A stretch of 26,358 bases of DNA from an uncultured Corynebacterium sp. (GCF_943914015.1 NZ_CALUAK010000031.1:1-26358), one strand, 5' to 3'. Counted from the stretch's first letter, positions 15,094 to 23,499 are shown. Program-made: numbers and translations. Notes: generated by a model from the letters alone, not told the origin.

Positions 15094-16201
15094 CCCGCAT
15101 TCGTAAGACCTTTCGGACGAGGTTGTAGCCGCACCACTTGTTTTCCGGCTGGTTGTTGTAACGCAACGGCCCACCTCCGGGAGGTCTCCAGCCAACACGC
15201 CCCTCAGCGTCGCGCTCTAAGTGCCCGTTGAGGGGCTTTTCTGGAAAATCGTCGTTTTGCGCGTTGTGGGAGCCACAGCAGCCGCTGAGCGTCTCCGAAT
15301 TCGTCTTTCCACCGAGGGCGAAAGTGTGCGTGTGGTGGGCAACGCCGTCGCGGACGAGCTCGTGGCAGCCGGGCCAGGGGCAGATGATCTGCATGATCTC
15401 GTTGGCGGCGCGCTGGTTGTCATTGGCGAAGCGGCGGCGCTCGATTTCGTAGTTGCCGATGACGTGGGCTTCCCTATCAACGATGGTGAGCCAGCCGGTG
15501 TCGGCAAGCGCGAGCTCGGCGAGCTCATCGAGGTCATAGGTTTCGCCGGTGGTGGTCTGCACCTTTGCTTCCTCGCCGGCGTAGAACATGTCGTCGAGGA
15601 CAAGGATGAGGGCCGGCTTGTATTCGGTGGGCTTGAGCTCGCCACCCTCGGAAAAGGCAAGGTCGGCGAAAGCTTTGCCCTTGCCGCGGCAGAGGTCCAT
15701 AGTTGTGGGGGCGAGCTCGGCCAGGCGGGCGTTAATGCGGTTGATGATGTCGGCGCGGTCGCGGAGGATGAGCTGCTTGTTGCCCTGGGCGTCGGCTTTC
15801 TTGGACACAAACACCCCCCGGTTGGTGCTGAAGGTGTCCTTGTTGAGTTCCTGGACGAGGTCCGTTGCGAAACTCTGCAGCTCGTCGCACGTCATGCTTG
15901 TCGACGCTTCGATCAGCTGTCCCCGGACTGTATCGCGCTCCTCGGTGTTGCTCGCATTGATGGAGTTGCAGGCGCGGGAGATGATGCTTAACCTGGTCAA
16001 AGAAAAATCCGCCGCTTTGCGACGCTGGTCAGCGGGGGCCTTAGCCCACGCGTTGGCACAGGTGACATAGGGGCGGATGTCTTTGGGGAGGCAGTCCGTG
16101 GCGAGCGCGAGTTCCTCGATTTCATGCTTGCGCAGCCCAGCAAACCCCTCGAGGATCGCGATCCCCGAGTGGCGGTGGGCAAGGAACTCATGTGGCGTCA
16201 T
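15047..16201 (-). CDS. HNH endonuclease-domain protein (DUF222-like)
   Basis: A 384-residue protein with a mostly helical N-terminal region (about 1-230) and a C-terminal HNH zinc module. The module is visible as CPWPGCHELV, then HHTHTFALGGKTN, then CCGSHNAQNDD, giving the paired cysteines, the catalytic His and the closing His/Asn. Corynebacteria carry several such DUF222/HNH proteins; their substrates and cellular role are unknown, and some ride with mobile elements. No recombinase or repeat is visible beside this copy. The ATG at 16201 is preceded by AAGAAAG. The last 47 bp run antisense into emb, so the two transcripts converge and overlap. Confidence 0.88.
   Translation of the reverse strand: MTPHEFLAHRHSGIAILEGFAGLRKHEIEELALATDCLPKDIRPYVTCANAWAKAPADQRRKAADFSLTRLSIISRACNSINASNTEERDTVRGQLIEASTSMTCDELQSFATDLVQELNKDTFSTNRGVFVSKKADAQGNKQLILRDRADIINRINARLAELAPTTMDLCRGKGKAFADLAFSEGGELKPTEYKPALILVLDDMFYAGEEAKVQTTTGETYDLDELAELALADTGWLTIVDREAHVIGNYEIERRRFANDNQRAANEIMQIICPWPGCHELVRDGVAHHTHTFALGGKTNSETLSGCCGSHNAQNDDFPEKPLNGHLERDAEGRVGWRPPGGGPLRYNNQPENKWCGYNLVRKVLRMRATRSPSDPDTTNPSG
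15199..15240 (+). terminator. Probable terminator of the dprE1-emb operon
   Basis: GCCCCTCA (15199-15206) and TGAGGGGC (15229-15236) form an 8-bp perfect stem closed by a 22-nt loop and followed by TTTT. It lies about 105 nt after the emb stop, inside the antisense HNH gene. The long loop and short U-run make it weaker than a textbook terminator. Confidence 0.45.
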
Positions 16202-16237
16202 ACTTTCTTAGACGCGCCACACACGCCACTTGGTTCC

Positions 16238-17236
16238 CTACCGGGACGAATTATCTAGCAGAATGAGAAGATCGCCGAGGGAGTACTGGCCATTTGCGGC
16301 CATCGTCTTCAAGTCCTCAACAGGGAGCTTGTTCTGAGCGGAGAGCTCAACGATGGCACGAGCCAAGCTGAAGGCCTTAGGAATGTCAATACCGGCCTTC
16401 GTGGCTGCGTCGACAAGCTCAGCCGAAGCAAGGACGTTACCCTCCGCAATGCCCAGGATGGCGTGCGCGAGGGGCTGGGAGGTGCCGCCGAAGTCCGGAC
16501 CACCGAAGTTGTCCGTGGGCTGGAGGAGATTCCCGATGCCGAGCGCATGGCCGGCGGCGAAGGCCTCGAGCTGGTCGCGCGTCCCGTTGAAAAGATTGAG
16601 ATCAACCTCGCTGACAATGCCGGAGACCCGACCGTGGGCCGAGCGCTGCCAGAACGTCATGTAACTCCAGCCACCAGGAACCTCAGCCGGGGGAGTGTTT
16701 TGCCACGCCGCCAACCAGAGCGGGTACTGGGAAAACTCCGTCGTGTTCCCCATCTGCTCGATCCAGAAGTAGCGGTAGGTATAAATCATCGGGGTCTTGC
16801 CCGTCAGGCGCTGCGTCTCCGTCAGGAAGTCGCGGGTCCAATTCTGCAGGGCGGTGACGCCGAGGCCGTCGGTCTCCTCGAGGTCAAGAACCGGGGGGAG
16901 GGTGGCGTCGGCATTGTTGATCGTCTCGGCGAAGTAGGCGGCCTGGGCCTTCGCGTCGGTGCCGGGGCGGGCGTAGTGGTACGCACCAACGTGCAAACCA
17001 GCCCCACGGGCATCATTAACATCTACCGGGAAGTGGGTATTGGTAAAGCCCACTCCTTCGGTTGCCTTAATAAAGGCGAAGTCCTGGGAAGAGTTGGCGA
17101 CCTGGTGCCAGTCGATAGGTGAGCCGGCCGGGTGCTGGTGGCCGGCGATGTCGATGCCGGAGGAGAGGTTGGGAACCGCCCCCGCGGTTGGTACGGCTGT
17201 GGCTAATACAGTAAGCAGTGCAATAACGCGCTTCAT
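16238..17236 (-). CDS. Secreted GH25 lysozyme with extra C-terminal region
   Basis: A 332-residue exported muramidase that would cut the MurNAc-GlcNAc bond of peptidoglycan. A Sec signal peptide covers about residues 1-20 (MKRVIALLTV...PTAGA). The GH25 barrel follows with the expected acidic residues: Asp29 in SSGIDIAGHQ, FAFIKATEG, GAYHYARP, Asp118/Glu120 in VLDLEETDG, then WLAAWQN, FWQRS and EVDLNLF. The barrel ends near residue 230. The last 100 residues (GIGNLLQPTDN to LLILLDNSSR) are helical, lack a recognised wall-binding repeat and may be a substrate- or wall-targeting domain. It is monocistronic or led from the repeat-containing region upstream. The organism's own wall is the likely substrate, by inference. 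Confidence 0.9.
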   Translation of the reverse strand: MKRVIALLTVLATAVPTAGAVPNLSSGIDIAGHQHPAGSPIDWHQVANSSQDFAFIKATEGVGFTNTHFPVDVNDARGAGLHVGAYHYARPGTDAKAQAAYFAETINNADATLPPVLDLEETDGLGVTALQNWTRDFLTETQRLTGKTPMIYTYRYFWIEQMGNTTEFSQYPLWLAAWQNTPPAEVPGGWSYMTFWQRSAHGRVSGIVSEVDLNLFNGTRDQLEAFAAGHALGIGNLLQPTDNFGGPDFGGTSQPLAHAILGIAEGNVLASAELVDAATKAGIDIPKAFSLARAIVELSAQNKLPVEDLKTMAANGQYSLGDLLILLDNSSR

Positions 17237-17252
17237 GGGGCGAATGTTACCA

Positions 17253-17270
17253 CATTAGTCATATTAGTCA
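17253..17270 (-). promoter_or_regulatory. 9-bp tandem repeat in the lysozyme promoter region
   Basis: On the minus strand TGACTAATA is directly followed by TGACTAATG. The second copy supplies TAATGT, a plausible -10 box about 17 nt before the ATG at 17236. The repeat overlaps the stop codon of the upstream PrsW-type gene. It could be a small operator; no matching regulator is known to me. Confidence 0.4.
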
Positions 17271-18083
17271 CACACGTAACAGGAGGGTGGGAGTGGCGTA
17301 GAGGGAGGTGTCGGCACGCGCGGCGCGGAGGGCGTGGATAACAACGGCGATGAAGGTGGCGTACATGACGATGGCGCAGGCGATGAGGGAGGCGATTTGG
17401 ACGGGCTCGGAGGAGGGTTGGAGGTTCCACCAGAAGTGAAAGAGCGTCGACAAGCCCCATGCACCGAGGGCGACGCGCCAGGTGTGCGAGGTGAAGAGCC
17501 AGAGACCGAGGCCGTAGGCGAGGATGCCGGTGAAGACCATGTGGAGGCCAGGGCCGGCGACCGTGCGCAGGCCCCACATTTGGAGCATGCCGAGGAGGTC
17601 CGAGGACGGGTGGTACATGGCGCCGACGGTGCCGTACCCGAAGTTTTCCATCGCTTCGAAGCCGAGGCCGACGAGGATGCCGACGGTGAGCGCGTGGTAG
17701 GGGCGGGTGATGCGCGGGCAGAGATAGATGATGAAGAAGGCGCCGAGGCCCTTGGCGACCTCCTCGGGAAGCGCGCCGGCGAAGGAAGCCATGGTGAGTT
17801 CACTGCCGGCCAGGCGCGTGGCCTCCATGTAGCCGCCACTGCCGGCCATCACCAGCAACAGGGACGTGCCTGCGCCCCAGGCGAGAGCTGCAGCCACCCA
17901 GCGCTTCCCCAACCCCACCGGCCACAGCCGGGAGGTGGCGAGCAACCACGTGAACAGCGCCGCCCACCCGATACCGAACAGGAGCGAGATAAGACCCGCG
18001 CCCGGTGCGAGGATGAGGTTGGCAAGGCTAATGAGGAGGCCTGCGCCGGAGAGGAACAAACCGAGGTAGAAGAACCATTTCAT
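17268..18083 (-). CDS. PrsW-family intramembrane metalloprotease
   Basis: A 271-residue polytopic membrane protein with about seven to eight helices and the PrsW signatures in order. These are PEEVAKG (Glu107-Glu108...Lys111), GFEAMEN (about 141-147), GLHMVFTG, and LFHFWWNL, supplying the conserved Glu and His residues of this putative metal site. Bacillus PrsW cleaves an anti-sigma factor, so this family can start a regulated-proteolysis cascade. Whether this protein is active, and on what, is unknown. The ATG directly abuts the stop of the gene before it, so the two are translationally coupled. That single-pass membrane neighbour is a candidate substrate or partner, by inference. Confidence 0.88.
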   Translation of the reverse strand: MKWFFYLGLFLSGAGLLISLANLILAPGAGLISLLFGIGWAALFTWLLATSRLWPVGLGKRWVAAALAWGAGTSLLLVMAGSGGYMEATRLAGSELTMASFAGALPEEVAKGLGAFFIIYLCPRITRPYHALTVGILVGLGFEAMENFGYGTVGAMYHPSSDLLGMLQMWGLRTVAGPGLHMVFTGILAYGLGLWLFTSHTWRVALGAWGLSTLFHFWWNLQPSSEPVQIASLIACAIVMYATFIAVVIHALRAARADTSLYATPTLLLRV

Positions 18084-18545
18084 TTACGCGTTCACCGCCT
18101 GAAGAGCGTCGAAAGTGGGGTCGATGAGGATGCCGGAGGCGACGGCGATGGTGTAGGTTTTGCCGTCGTCGCTGGTGGGGGCGAGGAGGACGGCGAAGTC
18201 GCCGTCGCGAAGCACAGTTACATTGCCGTCGGTGACGGGCTTTTGGTCTGTCGGGGCGAAAAACTCCGCCTCCCACATGCGGCGGGCGGCAAGGCCCGGG
18301 TCGGTAACGCCGTCGATTTCCGACGAGCGGACGAAGTCGGGGCCGCACTTGTACCCGGTGAGAAGACCCATGCCGAAGTCGAGTTCGCACGAGGGGCTGC
18401 CGGGGAGGGCGATGTCATCGCCGATGGTGACAGGTTCGCGGTGGGGAGCGTCGAAAAGCCTCGGGAGCAACGCGGGGGCGAAGAGGAAAACCAACGCCGC
18501 CACGACGCCGAGGACGCCTACGGTAGGTTGTAACTTGTATTGCAC
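18084..18545 (-). CDS. Single-pass membrane protein of unknown function (153 aa)
   Basis: I do not recognise a family. An N-terminal helix at about residues 9-28 (VGVLGVVAALVFLFAPALL) precedes an extracytoplasmic domain of about 120 residues. The domain has two cysteines, in SPSCELDF and GYKCGPDF, that could form a disulfide. There is no lipobox. The start is GTG at 18545. A TACAAT -10 box (minus strand, 18559-18554) lies 8 nt before it, so the transcript is probably leaderless. It is cotranscribed with the PrsW-type gene, whose ATG follows the TAA with no gap. The topology, short inner end plus outer domain, suits a protein watched or cut by PrsW, but this is conjecture. Confidence 0.8.
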   Translation of the reverse strand: MQYKLQPTVGVLGVVAALVFLFAPALLPRLFDAPHREPVTIGDDIALPGSPSCELDFGMGLLTGYKCGPDFVRSSEIDGVTDPGLAARRMWEAEFFAPTDQKPVTDGNVTVLRDGDFAVLLAPTSDDGKTYTIAVASGILIDPTFDALQAVNA

Positions 18546-18553
18546 GCCACCCG

Positions 18554-18564
18554 ATTGTAGGAGA
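18554..18564. promoter_or_regulatory. -10 box of the minus operon and ribosome-binding site of the peptidase gene
   Basis: The 26-nt gap between two divergent GTG starts holds TACAAT on the minus strand (18559-18554), which fits leaderless transcription of the minus operon. AGGAGA on the plus strand (18559-18564) lies 7 nt before the GTG at 18572. There is no room for the plus-strand promoter here, so it must lie inside the divergent coding region. TAACTT near 18530 is one candidate. Confidence 0.55.
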
Positions 18565-18571
18565 AATTCAC

Positions 18572-20359
18572 GTGAAGGACTTGTTTGAAATAGTCAATGG
18601 TGACTGGTACCGCGAGACGGAGATCCCCGCCGAGTACGCGTCGTGGGGGACGTTTCAGGAGCTGCGGCTCGACTCGCTGAAGCAGTGTAAGGAGCTGGCG
18701 GCGGAGGACACGGGGCTGGTGGGGACCGCCTACCGCTCGTTTATGGAGCACCGCGGCTCGGTGGATGACCTCGAGTTTGACGTTTTGGACAAGCCGCTGC
18801 CGGAGGCCCTCGGCGAGCTGGACAAGGTGGGGGTCACAGCACCTGCGTCGTTTTTCGTGGAAAAGTCCGCGGACAGTGACGCAGCTGTCGCCTACATCGT
18901 CCAGGCGGGGCTCGGGCTTCCCGACGAGGCGTACTACCACGCGCCCGAGCACGCCGCGACGCTCGCTGAGTACGAAAAGCATGTGGGGCGGATGCTTACG
19001 TTGGCGGGGCGCAGCGAGTCCGCCGCTGATGTTCTTGAGGTTGAGCACTACCTCGCGCGCGGGCACTGGGACAATGTTGCCTGCCGCGACGCGGTGAAGA
19101 CGTTCAACCCGGTTTCTTTGTCTACGTTGGGTACCAACGTGCAGCAGATGCTGCGCACCATGGGCCTTGACGACCAGACCGTCATCGCCTGCCAGCCGAG
19201 CTACCTTGCTCATTTGGAAACGGCTTTGACGGAACTTCCGGAGTCGAAGTGGCACGCCTGGGGCGTCTGGCACATCATCGCCGCGCGGGCTGGATTGCTT
19301 TCCGACGAGATCTCCGCCGCCAATTTCGACTTCTACGGCCGCGTCCTCGCCGGCTCCGAGAAGCAGCGCGACCGCTGGCAGCGCGCGCTCGGATTCGTCG
19401 AATCGGGACTCGGATTCGAGCTCGGCAAGCTTTACGCCGCCCGGTACTTCCCAGAGTCCAGCAAGAAGGACATGCTCGAACTCGTCGACTACCTGCTGGC
19501 CGCCTACCGGGAGCGCATCTCCCACCTGCCGTGGATGACGTCCGCGACGCGGTCGAAAGCTTTGACGAAGCTGGAGCAGTTCAACTCCAAGATCGGCTAC
19601 CCCGATACATGGCGGGAATACGACGTTGAGCTTTCCGAGGATGACGTCGTCGGCAACGCCCGCGCCCTCGCCCTCAACTCCCACAACTACCACCTGGGGC
19701 AACTGGGTAAGCCGTACGACCGCGGCGAATGGGTCATGACGCCGCAGACCGTCAACGCCTGTTACAACCCCACCGTCAACGACATCACGTTCCCCGGCGC
19801 GATTTTGCAGGCACCGTTCTACTCCCCTTCTCACACCCCGGCTGAGAATTTTGGGGGAATTGGTGCGGTCATCGGTCACGAAATCGGTCACGGCTTCGAC
19901 GACCAGGGCTCGCGTTACGACGGCCACGGCAACCTCGAGGTCTGGTGGACCGACGAGGACCGCGCCGCATTCGAGGAGCTGACGGCGAAGCTCGTCGGCC
20001 AGTTCCAGGGGCTCACCCCGATCGCGTTGGAGGGCACCGAAACCCCGGGTGTCAACGGTGAGCTCACCCTCGGCGAGAACATCGGTGACCTCGGCGGGCT
20101 CGGCATCGCGCTTGTCGCGTACAAGAAGTGGGCCGCCGACAACAACGAGGAGGTCGACCTGCAGTCGTTCTTCCGCTCGTGGGCGATGTCCTGGCGACAG
20201 AAGACGCGTCCGCAGATGGCAGCCCAGCTGCTCGCCATCGACCCCCACTCCCCCTCCGAGTTCCGCTGCAGCGTCATCCCCAAGAACATCGACGAGTTCT
20301 ATGAGGCCTTCGATGTGGAAGACGGCTTCGCGCCGGAGGATCGCGTAACGATCTGGTAG
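18572..20359 (+). CDS. pepO: M13 family (PepO/neprilysin-like) zinc metallopeptidase
   Basis: A 595-residue peptidase that would cleave short peptides. The N-terminal lobe starts with the family pattern IVNGDWYRETEIPAEYASWGTFQEL. The catalytic lobe has VNACYNPTVNDITFPGAILQAPFY, the zinc site HEIGH at 436-440, and the third ligand Glu502 in ENIGDLGGL. It closes with DEFYEAFDV and the terminal IW. The HExxH-to-Glu distance of about 62 residues is normal. There is no signal peptide or membrane anchor, so unlike neprilysin it should act in the cytoplasm. Family members are usually 630-700 residues, so this is a short form. AGGAGA supports the GTG start. It ends at a strong terminator. Confidence 0.93.
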   Translation: MKDLFEIVNGDWYRETEIPAEYASWGTFQELRLDSLKQCKELAAEDTGLVGTAYRSFMEHRGSVDDLEFDVLDKPLPEALGELDKVGVTAPASFFVEKSADSDAAVAYIVQAGLGLPDEAYYHAPEHAATLAEYEKHVGRMLTLAGRSESAADVLEVEHYLARGHWDNVACRDAVKTFNPVSLSTLGTNVQQMLRTMGLDDQTVIACQPSYLAHLETALTELPESKWHAWGVWHIIAARAGLLSDEISAANFDFYGRVLAGSEKQRDRWQRALGFVESGLGFELGKLYAARYFPESSKKDMLELVDYLLAAYRERISHLPWMTSATRSKALTKLEQFNSKIGYPDTWREYDVELSEDDVVGNARALALNSHNYHLGQLGKPYDRGEWVMTPQTVNACYNPTVNDITFPGAILQAPFYSPSHTPAENFGGIGAVIGHEIGHGFDDQGSRYDGHGNLEVWWTDEDRAAFEELTAKLVGQFQGLTPIALEGTETPGVNGELTLGENIGDLGGLGIALVAYKKWAADNNEEVDLQSFFRSWAMSWRQKTRPQMAAQLLAIDPHSPSEFRCSVIPKNIDEFYEAFDVEDGFAPEDRVTIW

Positions 20360-20370
20360 CAGACAGAAAA

Positions 20371-20407
20371 ATGGGCCTCACCGTGTGTGAGGCCCATCAT
20401 CTTTTTT
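20371..20407. terminator. Bidirectional intrinsic terminator
   Basis: ATGGGCCTCAC (20371-20381) and GTGAGGCCCAT (20387-20397) form a perfect 11-bp stem with a 5-nt loop. On the plus strand it is followed by TTTTTT at 20402-20407, ending pepO. On the minus strand it is followed by TTTTT (20371-20367), ending the phosphoesterase operon. Confidence 0.93.
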
Positions 20408-21807
20408 AGACCGGGAGGCCCCAGGCGCGCAGCTGCGCGCGGATCGGCTCGATGAACTGGGCAACGAGCGCGCCGAGGCCGGCGAGGAGAGCGACCAGCG
20501 GCACGATGATCACGGCGGCGAGCTCGCCGGGGGCGAGATCGCGGGAGCCGGGCTTGTTGAGGGTGACTTCGTCGACAACGGAGTTATCGTCAACGTTGCG
20601 GGTGATGACCTTGAGGGAGGTGGGGGTCACCTGCACGTCGGTGTAGTCCGGCGTGTAGTCCTGGTTCCAGTAGGCGGTGCCGTGGCCGAGCATCTTCTTC
20701 TCGACAGACTCCTTGAAGGTGAGGTCGGGGTAACGCTCATCGATGGAGGTGGCGAAGTCGTAGAACTTGGAACCGCTGGCGGAGTTGGCGGTGATGTAGA
20801 GGACCTCACCGTCGGCAGGCGTGAAGACGTCTCCAGGGGCGGCCTGCTTCTCCTGCTCAACGGGGGTGTTGGCCTTCATGAGGTGGGAGCGGCCGTAGAT
20901 GTGCTCGTGGCCGGAGAGGACGAGGTCGACGCCGGACTCGGAGAGGACGGGGGTGAGTTCGTCGCGAAGCCACGTGGTCTTGTCCTCGTAGGCGTGGTAA
21001 CTCTGAGCGTACGGGGGCTGGTGGAAGCTGACGATGGTCCAGTCCGCCTCGGGGTGGGCGGCGGTGGCGGTGGCGATGAAGTCCTTGTGCATCTGCGTGT
21101 CCTCGATGTTCGTGTCCAGGACGATGACCAAAGCGTTGTTGTACGTGAAGTAGTAGTTCTGGTCGATGCCGTTCGGCAGGTTGTAGTGCGTGTGGAACGC
21201 CTGGAGGGAACGCTAATCGTGGTTGCCGTCCTGCACGGCGGTGCGCACCTGGCGCAGCTCTTCGGGGGCGAAGAAAGCGTCGTATTCGGCTTCCTTCTGC
21301 TCCTCGGTGGCGGAGCGGTCGGCGTTGATCTGGTCGCCGGCGTTCAGGAGGAAGTCGGTGCCGGGGTTGCCCTTCACCGTCTTTTCGACGGTGGTCTTCC
21401 ACAGCGCGGCGTCATCCTTTTTGCCCTTGGAAGCACCGATCTGCGGATCGCCGTAGAAGAGGAAGTTCCACGTAGCCTCGGGGGTGAAGGTGTACCAGTC
21501 GGCAGCATCGGAGCCGACGCGGTAGGTGTACTCCTTGCCCGGGGTGAGGCCGGTGAGCACGGCGTCAACGCCGTACATGCCGTTGAAGGCAGAGGTGCTG
21601 GTGGTGGCGGGGACGGTTTCGCCGTCCTTAATTTCCACCACCTGGTCGGTGGTGGGGGGTGGTGGAAGTCCAGGACAGGTTGGCGGAGGTGTTGGTTGCG
21701 CCAACACCGAGGAAGACATCGTCGATGCCCGCCTCAGCGGCGGAGGCGGGGCCGGCGACAAGCGCCGTCGTGGTTGCTACTGCCGTAGCGAGTGCGAGAA
21801 AACGCAT
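20406..21807 (-). pseudogene. Broken surface metallophosphoesterase (third tandem paralogue)
   Basis: The remains match the two intact paralogues end to end. A signal peptide MRFLALATAVATTTAL starts at 21807, followed by VFLGVGATNTSANLSW. The frame then shifts in a run of six C (minus strand; G6 at 21654-21659). Removing one C restores TTPTTDQVVEIKDGE and the rest of the phosphatase. The metal-site motifs FYGDPQIG, LNAGDQINA and GNHD follow. The codon after GNHD is an in-frame TAG (21213-21215), after which RSLQAFHTHYNLPN, FHQPPYA, LSGHEHIYGRS and a C-terminal membrane helix continue in the same frame. Two independent lesions make a functional product unlikely. It has no repeat-rich stalk before its anchor. 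It is last in the operon and ends at the shared terminator. Confidence 0.9.
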
Positions 21808-21864
21808 GGTGGTTCATCCTGGACGAACTTAGCGTAATTTTCCAAGCTTTCTTGCAGGTGAATT

Positions 21865-23496
21865 TTACAAACCAAGCAGGTGAATTATCTGCTCCCGCTG
21901 CGTCCACAGCGCACTGCCCAGCATGGCAAGGAGGGAGATAATCGGGGTGACGATGGCTGCCACCTGCAGCGGCGTCTGCTCCGAGGAGCCCGAGGTGACG
22001 GTCTCCGTTTCCACGACGGTCTCGTTTTCCGTCTCCACCTTGGTTTCCGTTTCCACGACGGTCTCGTTTTCCGTCTCCACCTTGGTTTCCGTTTCCACGA
22101 CGGTCTCGTTTTCCGTCTCCACCTTGGTCTCTTCCTCCACCTTGGTTTCCGTCTCGACGACGGTGCCGGGATCCGGAAGCTCGGCCACCGAGCCCGGATT
22201 GTCGGGAAGCTCGGTCACCGAGCCCGGATTGTCCGGAAGGGGCGGGAGAACGGTCTTGTTCAGGCTGACGGTGTCGACGATGGAGCCGTCGTCAACGTTG
22301 TAGGTGGTCAGCGTCAGCTTCGTGGGCGTGATCTCGACGTTGGTGTAGTCCGGGGTGTAGTCCTGGTTCCAGTAGGCGACCTCGGGGCGGACGAGTTCGT
22401 CTGCGACGGACTGCTCGAAGGTCATGCCCTTGTGGCGCTTGGTGCCGGAGGAGGCGAAATCGTAGAACTTGGAGCCCGAGGCGCTGTTCGCCGTGTAGTA
22501 AAGGACCTCGGAGCCACGCGGGGTGAGGTCGGTGTCATCGGTGGGGCGCGCCGTCGTGCCGGTCACGAGGTGGGAGCGGGTGTGCATGTGCTCGTGGCCG
22601 TTGAGGACGAGGTCCACGCCGAGATCACTGAGCACCGGGCCAAGGCGGGTGGCCAGCTGCTTGGGCTTCGCCTCGAAGGCGTGCCAGCTGTGGGCGTACG
22701 GCGGGTGGTGGAAGGTGACGATGATCCAGTCCTTGCCACCGCCGGCCTGCGCCACGGCCTTACGGAGGAATGTCGCCATCCCGTTGTAGTCGATACTGTT
22801 GGAATCCAGCGCGATGATGAGCGCGTTGTTGTACTCGTAGTAGTAGTTGTAGCCCTCGGCATTGGGCAGGTTGTAGTGGCGGGCGAAGGCAACAGGATCG
22901 TTATCGTGGTTGCCGTTTTGCACTGCCAGGCGGTAGTTGCGCAGCTCCTCCGGCGCGAAGAAGGCAGCGTACTCGTCCTGCCTGAGGGCGGCGTTGACCT
23001 GATCGCCGGCACTGACGAGGAAGGCGGAATGGGGGTGCGCGGAGGTGGACACATTCAGCGCTTTCTTCCAGCCCGCGGCATCCGAGGCGAGGCTACCGGA
23101 GCCGATTTGCGGATCGCCGTAGAAGAGGAAGTTCCAGCTGTCGGATTGCGGCTGCGTATTCAGCTCGTACCAGTCGGTCCAGCCCGCGGCATCGGAGCCG
23201 ACGCGGTAGGTCTCCCCGCCGGTGAGGCCTGTGATATTCGCCTTGGCGGCGTATTCGGCTTTCGTTGTGGTTAGCTTGACCTCGTGGGGGTCGATGGTGG
23301 TGATGGTGCCGGAGGCATCCTTCACCTGCACCTGCTGGTTTTGCCACGAGGGCATGTACCAGTTGAGGTTGGCGCTCGACGCGTCGGGGCCGACGCCGAG
23401 GAACAGGTCGTAGCTGTTGTCGGTTTGCGCGTTGGCAGGCGCAATTGTAATGAGGGACGCGGTCAGTCCGGCCGCAATGAGCGTGCGAAGTTTCAT
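21865..23496 (-). CDS. Surface-anchored purple-acid-phosphatase-like metallophosphoesterase
   Basis: A 543-residue exported phosphoesterase, probably releasing phosphate from organic esters outside the membrane. The signal peptide is about residues 1-23 (PANA/Q). An Fn3-like N-terminal domain ends in GGETYRVGSDAAGW. The metal-site motifs are FYGDPQIG (about 126-132), SAGDQVNA (164), NGNHDND (195), FHHPPYAHS (263) and NGHEHMHTRS (300). Next come a duplicated PDNPGSVxEL segment, a stalk of three near-identical 14-residue Glu/Thr/Val repeats, and a C-terminal helix (VAAIVTPIISLLAMLG) with a short basic tail. It lacks the tyrosine that makes true purple acid phosphatases purple. Its GGAAGG ribosome-binding site overlaps the last codons of the preceding paralogue, so the two are coupled. 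Confidence 0.9.
   Translation of the reverse strand: MKLRTLIAAGLTASLITIAPANAQTDNSYDLFLGVGPDASSANLNWYMPSWQNQQVQVKDASGTITTIDPHEVKLTTTKAEYAAKANITGLTGGETYRVGSDAAGWTDWYELNTQPQSDSWNFLFYGDPQIGSGSLASDAAGWKKALNVSTSAHPHSAFLVSAGDQVNAALRQDEYAAFFAPEELRNYRLAVQNGNHDNDPVAFARHYNLPNAEGYNYYYEYNNALIIALDSNSIDYNGMATFLRKAVAQAGGGKDWIIVTFHHPPYAHSWHAFEAKPKQLATRLGPVLSDLGVDLVLNGHEHMHTRSHLVTGTTARPTDDTDLTPRGSEVLYYTANSASGSKFYDFASSGTKRHKGMTFEQSVADELVRPEVAYWNQDYTPDYTNVEITPTKLTLTTYNVDDGSIVDTVSLNKTVLPPLPDNPGSVTELPDNPGSVAELPDPGTVVETETKVEEETKVETENETVVETETKVETENETVVETETKVETENETVVETETVTSGSSEQTPLQVAAIVTPIISLLAMLGSALWTQREQIIHLLGL
22001..22126 (-). repeat. Three 42-bp coding repeats (stalk of the phosphoesterase)
   Basis: Units at 22001-22042, 22043-22084 and 22085-22126 encode a repeated ETETKVETENETVV-type segment. 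Units 2 and 3 are identical and unit 1 differs by one base. This near-identity at synonymous sites points to recent copy-number change. A shorter degenerate unit follows at 22127-22144. Confidence 0.93.
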
Positions 23497-23499
23497 GGT

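Noticed and set aside
18518..20248. Open frame of 576 codons on the minus strand opposite the M13 peptidase.
   Set aside because: It is antisense to a clear peptidase with an intact HEIGH site, has no recognisable motif and has no ribosome-binding site.
20406..21131. Treating the 3' half of the broken phosphoesterase as an independent gene starting at MVIVLDTN.
   Set aside because: It starts inside the catalytic domain, lacks half the metal ligands and signal peptide, and has no ribosome-binding site.
21213..21215. Reading the amber codon as pyrrolysine or programmed readthrough.
   Set aside because: No pyl genes or recoding signals are visible, and the intact paralogues have a sense codon there. 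A nearby frameshift also breaks the gene.
21880..23274. Open frame of 464 codons on the plus strand across the phosphoesterase.
   Set aside because: It is the complement of conserved catalytic motifs, and its repeats are only the reverse of the stalk repeats.
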